Shown here one piece after another: positions 39,501-49,423 of a stretch of 64,000 nucleotides of DNA. The DNA is from Gymnorhina tibicen (lineage: Eukaryota; Chordata; Aves; Passeriformes; Artamidae): contig VXAZ01006878.1 in NCBI GenBank assembly GCA_013399875.1, positions 744,001-808,000 of the forward strand. The letters run 5' to 3'. A model generated the notes under the pieces. That model ran no database searches and had not been told where the DNA came from. It saw nothing but the letters and a program-made list of their open reading frames with translations. Positions within the stretch are counted from its first letter, which is position 1. Every line of letters begins with the position of its first letter. Both the position numbers and the translations under genes were made by a program.

Positions 39501-42500
39501 CCTAATTCCTGCCTTTAACCAGGAAAAGGACAAAGGGATGGGCAGGGTTTGCACCACTCTGCTGTTCACCCCTTCCAGAGCTCACTGGGGTTCGTGGCGG
39601 CTGGTGGTGCACGGTGTGAGATTTCTGAGCCAGCCACAGCTCCCCGCCTCCAGACCCAGCCAGTTGCCTTAAATAGCGAGGAGTTTTTTTGACGTGAAGT
39701 TTTGGCTCACAGGAGCAGGCGGAGAGGGAGGGAGGGAGAGACAGTCAGAACCCAGCTGGCGTGGAGTGAGAGCAGAGCTCAGGCTGCAGCCTCCACTGGG
39801 CTTTCCTGCTGCAGCTGACTTTCCCTACTCAGAGAACAACAACAGAAGAAGGCTCATAAAAATTAATTTCAGATGGAGTTAATGGAACAGTGTTTAAAAA
39901 AACTGGCCCTTTCACGCTTCAGCTGTGAGGATACCTAAAAGCCACCCTCTGAGACCCAAACCAGGCTGGGACCTGGAGGAGAAGGGAGCAAGCACCAATA
40001 CTGTGGTGAGCAGAAACAAAGTGGCCAGTGGTAGCTTCTGCAAGTGGGCCAGAAATAATCATCCGATCAATGCCCAGTGCATGGGGCCAGGCTGCAGGAC
40101 TGTTGGGAATCCCTCCCCTTTCTGCTCTGGAGCTCTTACTTTACTCATCCATAAAATGAGGGTAATAGTAGCTAATTGGCAGGCAATGCGGAATAATTAA
40201 CCCGTGAGATGTTTCAAGTCCTGTACCAAAAATACCCTGACAGAACCCAAGCCACTTCTGGGCGGACTGAGCGCCAAAGGTGGCAGGGATTCATTTGTCT
40301 TATCACAGCATCACTTGTTTTTTCCCCTAAATAAGCCCTATTTCTGAGCGCCATCTCGTGCTGGCTCCATGAAACAGAGTCCCTGTTGTCCCTGCAGAGC
40401 ATCAACCACACCGGAGCAGTGGAAACCAGCATCTCCCAGCTTTTCCCATAGGACTGGCACTTTCCAATGATTTGCCATGACTGGAAACTCTCCCATAACC
40501 ATTTCACTTTTTCTCACCACAGTGATTGATACAGGGCAGAACTTTGTTCTCTGGGGTGATGTTTATATGGGGCTGGCGGAGCCCTTTCTGACTGGGAGAG
40601 TGTGGTCCCCAAATCCTGACCCATGTAAGGGATAAAACAGGGATAACGCCAGGATAAAACAGGAGATGAAGTACCTTGAAGGGAATCAGCAGAGGAGCAG
40701 TGACTAATTGGCAGTTGTTAGAGGCCCAAGATGTCCATGCTCGGCCCCTGTTCTGGCTAGTGTCCCCAGCCATGACCACATATAAATCGAGGAGTCGTTA
40801 GCAAGGCATGGATCTAGTGACCACACTGCCCTGCTCACCCTGGAGGACTCAAGAGCTCTTACAAATCTGAAATTAGCCCTGAGGTTCATTCCTCCCGCCG
40901 TGCACATCAGGGCTGCAAACCCCAAATCCCAGCTGGGGACTTCTATTACCTCCCCAGTGCTTGTCCTGCAAGAGGAAAGGATGGTGACATGGCTGGAGAC
41001 TTTGAAATAATCCCCATCAGGAATTTTTCCAGGCCCTCTCCAACACATTTGCAAGGCAGAGGTGAGATGAAGTCTCCCTCCTGTACTGCAGATGGGCTGT
41101 CGAGGCACGATGGCAATGCTGACAGATTGGCACTTTGCAGCTGTGCCTTGGGACATTGTCAACCAGTGTGAAAATTGCCCTTTTGGAGCAATTGAAGTCT
41201 GGACAAAAGGCTCATTCTTGCCTGTGGCCCTGTCGTGGAGCTGGGTGCACGTACCTCTCACCTGTGACAGAGGCACTTTGAAGGTGCTTCAGGTTTAAGT
41301 GGCTTGTGGGCATGTTTGGAGGGGTCTGAGGTGTTCTCATTGCTCTGGGGTTGGGCAGCGTGGGTCAGTAAGGTGACAAACAGGTGGAGCAGAGCTCTCT
41401 GCACCCCAGAACCGGCTCTCCCCCCATTTCAGCCCCTTTCTCCCCTCCCTCTGCAGGAGTGCCAGCTTCTCCCAAGCCACAAGGTCTGCCTTCTTCATGC
41501 GGAGCGACACAGCGGTCCAGAAGCTCTCGCAGGGCAACGGGCACTGCATGAACGGCGTTGGTGGGCAGCTGCACGGCTTTTACAGCCTGCCAAAACCCAG
41601 CCGGCACAACTCAGAGTTCAGGGACAGTGCCTACGACCTCCCGCGTTCCTTTGGTTCCTACACCCACCCCAAGTCGAGCCTCACCAGCTCCGAAACCGAT
41701 AATGAGGAGGTCTACACCTACAAGACTCCCAACAACACCCTATGCAAGGAGTTTGGGGAGCTCTCCACGGACTCCTATGACATCCCTGCCACACCACTCT
41801 CCATCTACCAGATCCCCAGGACATTTACACTGGACAAGAACCACAATGCTCTGGCTGTGGCCGCCAGCGACTCACCTGCTGCACCACCCCCGCGGCCCCC
41901 AAAACCTGGGCAGACAGAACCACGGTGGGGCAGCCCACCCCAGAGGCTCCAGCCTGGTGAAAATTTAGGTCTCACCCCCATGGCAGCCACCATTCCCCGG
42001 AGAAATACGCTGCCAGCAGTGGAGAACAGCAGACTGCACCGAGGTGAATTTGGGGGTGGGGAGCTGGGGGTATCTTTGTGCTATCCAGCAGCCTTGGGCA
42101 GATCAGTCCCACTGGGTTGTGGTAGGGCTGGGGTGCTGGTGGCATCAACCAGGGGGTTGAACACAGAAAAGCCCTCCCCAGCCAGGATCTGGCCCCGTTT
42201 TTTGTATGCAGCAGGCATGGAGAGACACCCGCTGAGTTCTGCCCACCAGAGCTGCTCAGCTGGCTCTTGGCTGTGTTGTACCTTGAACCAAAACCCTAAA
42301 CCTGCTTGCTTGTGCAGCCCTTCACCAGATTTTGGTGATTTCAGCCATTTTTAGCTTGCCTTTACTTCTATTTGTAACCAGGTTTATCAGAACGTACTTC
42401 AGCCTGGAGCTGCCAAGGTGGGTGAGCAAAACCTTGGTTCTGCACGTCACCTTGGTTTTACACATCTCCAAAACCCAACATCCCCGGTGCTGCAGAGCCA

Positions 42501-45500
42501 CCATTGCCATTAGCCGTTGGTGGGCTGTAGGTGAACATGCCCTTTCCAAACCTTGTGCTTAGGATTAGATAGTTGCAAAGTAACTTAGAAAAGGTGGCTG
42601 GAGAGAAAATACTCTGTAAATTATACACACAGCTCTCTGAAATGCTTCTTCCATCTCCTCCTACCTAAATGCCCACACTTAGGCTGAGATCAGACCCATG
42701 CCCAGCAGTAGATAGACTGGTCTACAATCTTAGCACCCATCCTCCCCTTACTGGAGGCTGCCAGCCTTTACATTTGCTGAGCAAGCTCTAACAGAACTCC
42801 CCCTCAACCCGGTTTTGTCATCATGATCTGCCTTATCTGACACCTTTACCCCTGGGATTTTTCAGCACTTTGACAGAACAGGGTTAGGTCTGCACGGCAC
42901 ATGCAGTTGTGCTGATGCATCAGAGAGATGCTAATTGGGAAGGAGCATAGCAGAGAGCCTGTGACAAGCTAACGACCATGTCTTCTCACCAGCATCTCAA
43001 TCAACAAGAACAGCTACTGCGCTCCCAGTGCCTGGATTTTGTTCTCAGGGACCCCGTTTTATTAGCAGTTGTGGTGGGACACGTGCATTTGTGGTTGTGT
43101 TGCAGCTTCTTCTTGTGAGACATACGAGTACCCCCAGCACGGGAGCGGCAGCGCTGTGCACTCAGTCGAGTCCATGAACGATGGCTACAACTCCTACCTG
43201 GTGAGTTGGCCTTGGTGTGGGCCACCACACTACAGGCACCGCTTGCACCTTACAGATTCAGAGACAGGTTGGTTCCAGGCTGGACCTCACAGCCCAGTCC
43301 TGCAGAGCTAAGTAAAGAAGGGGTCTATTAATGGTTTCAGTTAAAACCATGGTGGTCTGCAGAGAGCAGATGGAGTGGCAGCCACCCAACCCAGCACCAC
43401 GTGCAGAGCTTTGCTTCCACGCAGTGTATCTGCCTGCAGCTTTGGCCCAAAAAAAACCTGCCCAGGAGTTTGACTTCCTCCTGAAAGCCTGGGACGCTGC
43501 AGAGCTAAATTTTGACATGTTGCCAGAACAGCCTCTTTTGTGCACTTTCTAAGATTTCCTGAGCTGGAAATGACATTAAAGCAGCCTTTCATATTGCATT
43601 TTAGTCATGGACAGAGCCCAGGGAAGAAAGACTTCCCAGGTTAAGCGTGCTTCTTCAGCTCACTCTGATCATGAGAAGATGCTCAGGTCTGGGTGATAAA
43701 GATCTTTCTGAAAACTCAGGATGTTGCAATGTCTTGGAAACAAAGGAGGTAGACCCTCTCAGTGCAAACTGATGGCCAAGGAGGGGAAAGATCATCCCTT
43801 CTCTCTGTGCTTAGGTTTTAGAGTGAGTCTCCTCTCAGATGTTGTTTGGTTATGACGAGATGAAGGGTTCATAGTGGGATGGGGTCGAGCAGTGCCTGAT
43901 GCTCACAGCACACCCTCCCACTTGTCCCTCAGCAGGCCAAGGCGGCGGTGGCCCGCTCCCACAGTACCGACTCCGAGGACAACTACGTCCCCATGAACCC
44001 TGGTTCCTCGCCCCTAATCCACACCGAGAAAGCCAACGACAATGCCCAAAATCTCTACATCCCCATGAGCCCTGGGCCGCATCACTTTGACCTGGTGGGG
44101 TTGTCCTCAGCCACCCTTCCCATGCATAAAGGAGGAGCCGTGGCTCAGTGCCACAGACGGCTGAGTGAAATCCAGCCCCCACCAGTCAACCGCAACCTCA
44201 AACCCGACCGGAAAGGTAAGAATGGTTGGTTGTGCACAAATCTTCCCAGGAATCCTTCTATTCTCTTAATGCTTCAGACTACGTCTGTGAAGTTGTGTGC
44301 TGTTCTAGGTGGGATGTGCTTTGCTACTGCCAGTGCAGGCAGACCTTCAGATGTCCCCCATCCCCTTCCTCTTTCAGGAGCTCTGTAGTGCAAATGGTGC
44401 TTGGACAGCCCATCTCAAACCCTTCCAGGCCTTTACAGGAGATGCATGTCACAGGCAGGATTTCACCCCCTTGGCCTGCACCCCTCCCTATGCTCCACCC
44501 CAAAATCTCAATGTTGTATTCAGATGACAAAAACCTTTCCTAGTGTTTTCTACTGGCTGGTTCCAGGCAGTTCTTCCTTCAGGGCTTTGCTGACATCCTC
44601 CAAACCTCTCCCCAACCCATTTTCTGACAGGTGGCCAAGGAGATCTTGAGGAGGAGGGCTCCCATCTTAAAGGTGTCAACACCTAACCCCATGAACACTC
44701 TGTTCAAGGGCTGGGGTTGGAGCATAGCACTCTTCCACCTAATGAATCATTCAGGATGAGAAGAGCTTTCACGTTACCCTGTAGATGTCCTTTCCCTTTC
44801 CCTATGGGAAAACACTCCAGATGGAGGCAGCTCAGGCCTTGCAGAGCCTGGTCTTGGTCCCATCTAATGTGATACCACAGATCTCTAAGGAATGGTTTTG
44901 GGGTTTGGGCATTTTTAGCAGATCTCCATTCCCTTGGAGGCACATTCCCCTTTTGGGACCACCCATCCATTTTGGGGCTGTGGGGCAGAGGGAGAAATTC
45001 ACTGTTTTCTCCCAGTTCTGGTGTAAATGAGCACAGGGATTTTGGTTCAGAGTAATTGTCATCAGCACGGAGGGCTGGGGGGCTGATTAGTAGAATGGGA
45101 AGTAATCAACCATAGTTGGAGACACTCTCGTGCCAGTCATGGAGGCTGAATTATAGGAACATGCTGCCTCTGAATAAAGGCTTTTTCCCTCCCCAGCAAA
45201 GCCATCACCACTGGACCTGAGGAACAACACTGTCATCGATGAGCTTCCCTTCAAATCGCCAGTCACAAAATCCTGGTCCAGGCCAACGTGAGTAACAGCT
45301 GGGGGATGAATTCTTGCTTTGCTCCAACAGCAGCTCTCTGGTCTCATTCTCACTGGTGCCCACATATAGCCATGCTGTCACCTCTGCCATGGATTAAACA
45401 TTCCCCACATCACAGCTGGTGGCAGGAAGAGAAATTCATTTAGGTTGGGATTTCACATGAAAGCCCAGCAGGTGGCTAACAAGCTAATTAAGATCCCTTG

Positions 45501-48500
45501 AAGACATTTCCTGTTTTCTGGGATCTGAAAACTCCTGGAGAGCCTGAGTGGCTCTGACCTGGGACCTGTGATCCACCACAATTCATGACGCAGCTGAGCC
45601 AGACCAACTCAGCCACACTGTGTGGAGGGCATGATTTCACATCCAGGCTATCCCCGCCAAATCCCCACTGCAGTCTCAAAGCACAGGATAACTCTCAGGG
45701 TCTGATCAAGCCGTGTTTTGATTGCCTTGAAAGCAAAGCCTAGCCTGAAGGAAGTCTGCAAAATTAAACCAAAGCACTTCAGAGCTATGTCTGCCAGCCA
45801 AAAATAACAGGATTCGCACAATTCCAGCTCTGCTACTAATTCATGGTCTGATGTTGTCCAGTAAAAGGCAGAAGCAAAGCTTGGCCGCTATGACTCCTCT
45901 AATAAATTGGATTGTGTGGAGACTGACTGCAGGGCATGAGTGCTGTGTGCTGAAATCACTGCACTGGGAAGCAGCGAGCAAGGTTTGATTGACAAGAGGT
46001 CCGACCCTGGAGAAGCTAATGGATTTTTCCCCTATCAGCTAATCATATGACCCTGCTTTACTGAAAGGCAACAAATAGCTTTTTAAGACACGCGCTTTAA
46101 TGCCAGAAGCTGATTTCATTATTTTGTTCAGTATAATTAGATTTGGCCAATTGAAAGCAAGACAATTCTTCAGAGGATTTGTTTTCCGGCAAAAAATTTG
46201 GATAGGGCCCTGTATGGTAAACAAATCCTGTAGCTGTGGTGAGGCTGGAGGTGAGAGGCCTCACCAAGGTTGCCCCTGCATCCTCTACAATTATATGTTT
46301 CCTGTGAGATGAAAGAGTTCATGGAATCTCATTTGTGTAGAGGAGAGCAGGAGAGTTACGGGTACATAGCAAGCAAGGTGTTACTAAAAAATTCTAGAAA
46401 GAAAAAATTGAGGAGACTAAACCCAGTGATTTCCAACCCATGGAAAGGACAGGCTGGAGAACCTCAATGCCACCAGCTCTTCTTCATGTCCAGACTGGAG
46501 CACGGTGATGGTTGTAGGGATCAGGAGCTGCCCTCTCCCGTCCCTCCTTGGCAAAGGACAAGCCGGACCTGCAGCCATCAATAACACATCAACCCTTGTT
46601 CTTGCAGGCAGACCTTCAACGCCGGCTCTCTGCAGTACTGCCGCCCTGTCTCCTCCCAGAGCATCACCAGCACTGACTCAGGAGACAGTGAGGAGAACTA
46701 CGTGGCGATGGTAAGGGCCCCACAGCTAAGATAGATAGTCCTGGCAGGACAGATACTCTCCCCAGCTCTGCAGACACATTCCTAGCTCATGACATGGAAG
46801 TGCTTAGATAGCACTGCATGGAGTACATCCTTATGTGCATCCCTAAATGCACAAAACAGGGTGTTTCCTTCAGAAAACGTGTCTCATTGGAGTTTTAAAT
46901 GTGTATGAGAGCAGAAACATGTATCACCTACTTTGCCAGGAATTAAGAGGGGATAAAAATTTATACGGACTGTCAGGGTGTATTTTCCTAATTAAAGTTG
47001 ATTTTTTTCAATTTTTTTTCCCCTAATAGCTGCTGACATCGTGTTTCTGTGGGAGCAGGGGCTATCAGAGCAGCAGCAGGGAGCGGCACTGCTTACAGGG
47101 AGGGGATTTTGTCTCTCTTGGTGAAGCTACTGACTTGAAGCATATTTTTGAGGCTATGTAACTAATGGGGTAGAGGAAATCTGTGCTCTGTGTAGCATGG
47201 TTGTGATTAGTGAAGATCCCAGAGCTGGCCTGGCCTTGCTGAGGTGTGGTCCCTGGGACATGCTAAAGCCCACGTCTGTTGTTAGGCATGTGAATAAAAT
47301 CAGCACAAAGGCAGCAGAGCGCTCTGATACATGAAATCAAGAGCATGAGCTTGAATACATTTGTTAGCACAATGTACAGCATTTATAGTATCCCAGCAGT
47401 TCTGCAAATCCTCGTCCCAGAGGCGGGTGAGCAAATGCCCAGGCTCTTTTAAAGGTGCCTCCAATGTGTTTCATTTCCGGATTTATGTTAATTTCCTTTT
47501 TTCTTTCTTCTTTCCCATTTTAATCCTCATTATCTCTCCTGTCTCTTCCCTGCATTAGCAAAACCCCATTTCTGCTTCTCCTGTTCCTAGTGGTACCAAC
47601 AGCCCAGCGCCTAAAAAGAGTTCGGGGAGTGTGGATTACCTGGCCCTGGACTTCCAGCCAAGCTCACCAGGGCCACACAGGAAGGTACAAGGGATTTTAT
47701 AAACTTCTGATAAAAAGTGATGCATTTTTAAGGGGTTTATGCACATTGGCAACAGCATGGTCCAAAGCCCCAGACTGTGGTCCCAAGAGTCTCTGATGCT
47801 CAGAGGACTGGAGCACCTCTGCTATGTAGACAGGCTGAGACAGGTGGGATTGTTCAGCCTGGAGAAGAAAAGGCTCCAAGGAGACCTTAGAGCATCTTCC
47901 AGTGCCTAAAGGGGCTACAAGAGAGCTGGAGAGGGACATTTTACAAGGGCACGGAGTGACACTACAAGGGGTAATATCTTCAAACTCACAGAGGGCAGGT
48001 TAAGATTAGATATTAGGAAGAAGTTCTTTACTATGAGGGCAGCGAGGCACTTGAACAGACCGCCCAAAGAAGCTTTGGCTGCCACATCCCTGGAAGTCTT
48101 CAAGTCCACGATGGGGCTTAGAGCAACCTGGTCTAAGGAAGGTGTCTCTGCACATGCCATGGTTGGAATGAGAAAATCTTTAAGGTCCCTTCCAACCCAA
48201 ACCATTCTATGACCCGCTGCTATACTTACTCTAGGTCAGACTCAGTGTCTCTTGCATGTCTGCAGCTTTGCTGGAAGTATCACCAGAAGCACTGATGTGC
48301 AGGGTTCAGGGATGCTGATGAGACCACAAATTCAGCTGGAGACTATAGATTGAAAAGCTGTCAGGAGGTATTCCAAGAAGATCAGAATTGGATTTTTCCT
48401 CCTGCAGAACAACAGGTCCTCCAAAACCAGACTTGGATTTTGCACCTGAAGGGTGAAGGACAAGGGTTGTATAAACCTTTGTGGCAACCACTTGTGAGTT

Positions 48501-49423
48501 GGCCTCACTTTCTCAGACACCACCTTGTTTCCTAGGCAAAGCATCCCACTGGTCAGGGGATTAACCTAACTGGTCCTTTTATTATTTGACTGTTGTCCCT
48601 TGATGGTTGCTTTCTGGCCAGCAATATTTCTGCAAATATCACCCATTTAAATTATATCCCGTTCTTGAAAAGTGGTTTTAGACCATTAAAAAGCATTATC
48701 TGGCTCCAATTACAAGCAGATGGAGGTCCTCTGAAATGTTTGTAGAAGCAGAAAAAACTCCAGAACTCCAGAAGCTATGGTAAAAAAGTATCTCCTTTTT
48801 CCTCAACACAACTCTTGGGTGACTTTCCAAACATCTATAATTTTGGGGATGAAAATGAGCTAATGCCATAGGTGGGTAGAGTCAGCACAGCTACAAGGGA
48901 TGGATCTGGGATTTTTATGTGTATCTCTAAGAGTTCTGGAGTTCTTTACAGGAAAATGAGCAAGATGCAAGGCTGAACTCACAATATCAGCAGTTAGAGA
49001 AGACAATTACAACCAAACATCCATGTCCCAAAGTTTGTGAGATGGTAGAGACCCACATGCTGTTTCTACCCTCCCAGCAAGAGGCAGAGCAGATTGAAAT
49101 CCTTCATCCAAGTCTCTCCGGGAGGTTAGAAGGGAGGGTGATGGGCTGTGGAGTCTGCAAGAAAGCAGGAATGGTGCTGGTGGACTTGTGGCAGCGGGGG
49201 TGCTGCTGCAGGAAGGAGCGAGAGGGAAGAGCAGGGAGCTGATGAGTGACCAGACGGTGCCTTTTTCTCCTCCCCACAGCCCTCCACCTCGTCGGTCGCC
49301 TCAGATGAGAAGGTTGATTATGTGCAAGTGGACAAGGAGAAGACGCAGGCGCTGCAGAGCACCATGCAGGAGTGGACTGATGTGCGGCAGTCCTCGGAGC
49401 CTGCCAAGAGCACGAAGCAGTAG
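15210..49423 (+). CDS. GAB2: GAB2 gene, coding exons 2-10 (GRB2-associated binding protein 2)
   Basis: GAB2 is a cytoplasmic docking adaptor. Its PH domain binds membrane PIP3, GRB2 holds it at activated receptors, and after tyrosine phosphorylation it recruits PI3-kinase p85 and the phosphatase SHP2. Nine exons are read here: 15210-15510, 38529-38769, 41457-42043, 43106-43200, 43933-44215, 45197-45287, 46608-46710, 47559-47684 and 49280-49423. Their lengths sum to 1971 bases, 656 codons plus TAG, and every junction has GT-AG borders with matching phase. With the 25-residue exon 1 known from mammals the protein would have about 681 residues, against 676 in human. The choice of GAB2 over GAB1 and GAB3 rests on near-identity of the PH region, the YVPM, YIPM and DYVQV blocks and the C-terminal segment. 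Exon 1 with the start codon is outside the window, as expected from the very long first intron. Residue numbers in the exon entries assume the 25-residue exon 1. Confidence 0.97.
17404..17427 (+). repeat. (CTGTG)n short repeat
   Basis: Four and a half copies of CTGTG in GAB2 intron 2. Confidence 0.85.
20820..21110 (-). mobile_element. CR1 LINE fragment with ORF2 C-terminus
   Basis: It starts with CATAGAATCATAGAATGG on the plus strand (the reversed CR1 3' end). On the minus strand the frame 21109-20903 reads [20 protein letters not shown] then [20 protein letters not shown], the end of CR1 ORF2. It is a relatively well kept copy. Weaker similarity may continue to about 21200. Confidence 0.92.
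25125..25440 (-). mobile_element. CR1 LINE fragment
   Basis: Text such as ACCTGGCTGGACACAGTCCT, TCTCCTCTTCTCCAGGCTGA and TCAGCTGCTCCTCACA is CR1 3' sequence in reverse orientation. The terminal 8-base repeat is missing. Confidence 0.8.
26262..26560 (+). mobile_element. CR1 LINE fragment, plus strand, with 3' terminus
   Basis: It contains GGGGGAACAGTTTTAAACTA, TGGTGAGGCACTGGCACAGG and CCAGAGAAGCTGTGGATGCC. It ends in CCTTCCAACCCAAGCCATTC TATGACC CTATG, the CR1 3' end with its 8-base repeats. Confidence 0.92.
26663..26695 (+). repeat. Poly-T tract with two C interruptions
   Basis: Runs of 7, 8 and 14 T with single C breaks (a further T precedes the first break). Read on the minus strand it is a poly-A tail-like tract 17 bases after an AATAAA; see the findings. 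Confidence 0.9.
30801..30830 (+). repeat. (AAAC)n tetranucleotide repeat
   Basis: About seven copies of CAAA/AAAC following an A-rich stretch at 30772-30799, in GAB2 intron 2. Confidence 0.9.
32041..32060 (+). repeat. (CAT)n short repeat with flanking ATAATA-rich sequence
   Basis: Six to seven copies of TCA followed by AATAGTAATAACC and similar degenerate triplets to about 32098. Confidence 0.8.
38529..38769 (+). CDS. GAB2: GAB2 exon 3: serine-rich linker with AKT-type site
   Basis: The exon follows CTGCACAG and ends before GTATTG. It is entered in phase 1 and left in phase 2, covering residues 126-205 plus two bases of Arg206. The peptide contains [20 protein letters not shown] followed by [14 protein letters not shown], which matches the mammalian GAB2 block after the PH domain. 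RERKSS fits the RxRxxS consensus. Its second serine (about residue 159) corresponds to the AKT feedback site described in human GAB2. The tail around [11 protein letters not shown] is also conserved. The segment is predicted to be disordered and regulatory. Confidence 0.96.
38770..41456 (+). other. GAB2: GAB2 intron 3
   Basis: This 2.7 kb intron has donor GTATTG and acceptor CCCTCTGCAG. It contains an internally deleted CR1 copy on the plus strand at about 38930-39490. A short GAGG/GGGA-rich stretch lies near 39722-39741. Nothing else recognisable was seen between 39500 and 41456. Confidence 0.85.
38930..39490 (+). mobile_element. CR1 LINE copy with internal deletion
   Basis: The first part encodes a reverse transcriptase segment ([23 protein letters not shown]). 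After about 39067 the sequence jumps to the part of ORF2 near CATGAAGTTGCTGAAGAGAC and then to the 3' region, ending GTCCCTTCCAGCCTCAACCA CTTTG. The segment between is missing relative to the CR1 layout. It may extend left to about 38830, close to the exon 3 donor. Confidence 0.85.
41457..42043 (+). CDS. GAB2: GAB2 exon 4: largest exon, first GRB2 SH3 site and 14-3-3 sites
   Basis: The exon follows CTCTGCAG and ends before GTGAAT. It covers residues 206-401 plus one base of residue 402. It opens with RSASFSQ, equivalent to the human Ser210 14-3-3 site. It then carries [20 protein letters not shown] and [12 protein letters not shown], both GAB2 hallmarks. The proline run APPPRPPKP (RPPKP at 41893-41907) is the RxxKP ligand for the C-terminal SH3 of GRB2. 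IPRRNTLPA near the end (Thr codon 42007-42009) matches the human Thr391 14-3-3 site. Several Tyr sites (AYDLP, VYTYK, SYDIP) fit SH2 ligands of the GAB family. The open frame continues into the intron to 42354, but that part is not coding. Confidence 0.97.
42044..43105 (+). other. GAB2: GAB2 intron 4
   Basis: This 1.06 kb intron has donor GTGAAT and acceptor TGTGTTGCAG. No repeat family or gene was recognised in it. Confidence 0.85.
43106..43200 (+). CDS. GAB2: GAB2 exon 5
   Basis: This short exon completes Ala402 and encodes residues 402-433, ending in phase 0 before GTGAGT. It begins with [10 protein letters not shown], identical to the start of the equivalent mammalian exon. The following Gly/Ser and Met-Asn stretch is less conserved. 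It joins the 14-3-3 region of exon 4 to the p85-binding region of exon 6. Confidence 0.95.
43201..43932 (+). other. GAB2: GAB2 intron 5
   Basis: This 0.73 kb intron ends in a tandem CAGCAG acceptor. Nothing else recognisable was seen. Confidence 0.85.
43933..44215 (+). CDS. GAB2: GAB2 exon 6: two p85 YxxM sites and second GRB2 site
   Basis: The exon encodes residues 434-527 plus one base and ends before [19 protein letters not shown] (Tyr about 451, codons 43984-43995) and [13 protein letters not shown] (Tyr about 475, codons 44056-44067) are the first two PI3-kinase p85 SH2 motifs, equivalent to human Tyr452 and Tyr476. [15 protein letters not shown] holds RNLKP (44191-44205), the second and atypical RxxKP site for GRB2 SH3. 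The start is ambiguous by one codon because the acceptor is CAGCAG. Position 43933 includes a leading Gln and 43936 omits it. A short insertion before the second GRB2 site (around [10 protein letters not shown]) differs from the human sequence as I recall it. Confidence 0.96.
44216..45196 (+). other. GAB2: GAB2 intron 6
   Basis: This 0.98 kb intron has donor GTAAGA and acceptor CTCCCCAG. No repeat family or gene was recognised. Confidence 0.85.
45197..45287 (+). CDS. GAB2: GAB2 exon 7
   Basis: This short exon covers residues 528-557 plus two bases of 558. It encodes [20 protein letters not shown] followed by PVTKSWSRP. This block is strongly conserved in GAB2 and immediately follows the second GRB2 site. 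The exon ends before GTGAGT in phase 2. Similar LDLRNN and DELPFKSP text is also found in GAB1, so the role is probably family-wide, but I know of no assigned ligand. Confidence 0.95.
45288..46607 (+). other. GAB2: GAB2 intron 7
   Basis: This 1.3 kb intron has donor GTGAGT and acceptor GTTCTTGCAG. It is AT-rich around 45990-46210. No repeat family or gene was recognised. Confidence 0.85.
46608..46710 (+). CDS. GAB2: GAB2 exon 8: third p85 YxxM site (YVAM)
   Basis: The exon completes Thr558 and encodes residues to Met592, ending in phase 0 before [22 protein letters not shown] leads into YVAM (codons 46699-46710), the third p85-binding motif, equivalent to human Tyr584. The human motif reads YVPM. 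Here the middle proline is alanine, which keeps the YxxM consensus. The Met codon is the last codon of the exon. Confidence 0.95.
46711..47558 (+). other. GAB2: GAB2 intron 8
   Basis: This 0.85 kb intron has donor GTAAGG and acceptor CCCTGCATTAG, a TAG acceptor. A pyrimidine-rich tract precedes the acceptor at about 47495-47550. Nothing else was recognised. Confidence 0.85.
47559..47684 (+). CDS. GAB2: GAB2 exon 9: first SHP2-type tyrosine site
   Basis: The exon is phase 0 at both ends and has 42 codons, residues 593-634. It encodes [20 protein letters not shown] and then [21 protein letters not shown] (Tyr about 619) matches human Tyr614, one half of the paired motif that engages the tandem SH2 domains of SHP2. 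The donor is AAG followed by GTACAA, a weaker donor than the others. Confidence 0.96.
47685..49279 (+). other. GAB2: GAB2 intron 9
   Basis: This 1.6 kb intron has donor GTACAA and acceptor CTCCCCACAG. A plus-strand CR1 fragment (47798-48213) begins about 110 bases after the donor. The rest shows no recognisable element. Confidence 0.85.
47798..48213 (+). mobile_element. CR1 LINE fragment in GAB2 intron 9
   Basis: It runs from CTCAGAGGACTGGAGCACCT through GGTTAAGATTAGATATTAGG AAGAAG to CCTTCCAACCCAAACCATTC TATGAC. It is a typical 5'-truncated CR1 with a preserved 3' end. Confidence 0.92.
49280..49423 (+). CDS. GAB2: GAB2 exon 10: second SHP2 site and stop
   Basis: The terminal coding exon has 47 codons (residues 635-681) and TAG at 49421-49423. 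It encodes [20 protein letters not shown] followed by [20 protein letters not shown] (Tyr about 648) corresponds to human Tyr643, the second half of the bisphosphoryl SHP2 docking site. The last residues, AKSTKQ, differ from the human end GAKL and make the protein slightly longer. Confidence 0.97.
   Translation, partial: PSTSSVASDEKVDYVQVDKEKTQALQSTMQEWTDVRQSSEPAKSTKQ

Noticed and set aside
42044..42354. Open frame continuing past GAB2 exon 4
   Set aside because: A GTGAAT donor with the correct phase joins exactly to the SSCETYEY exon, and the extension has no GAB similarity.
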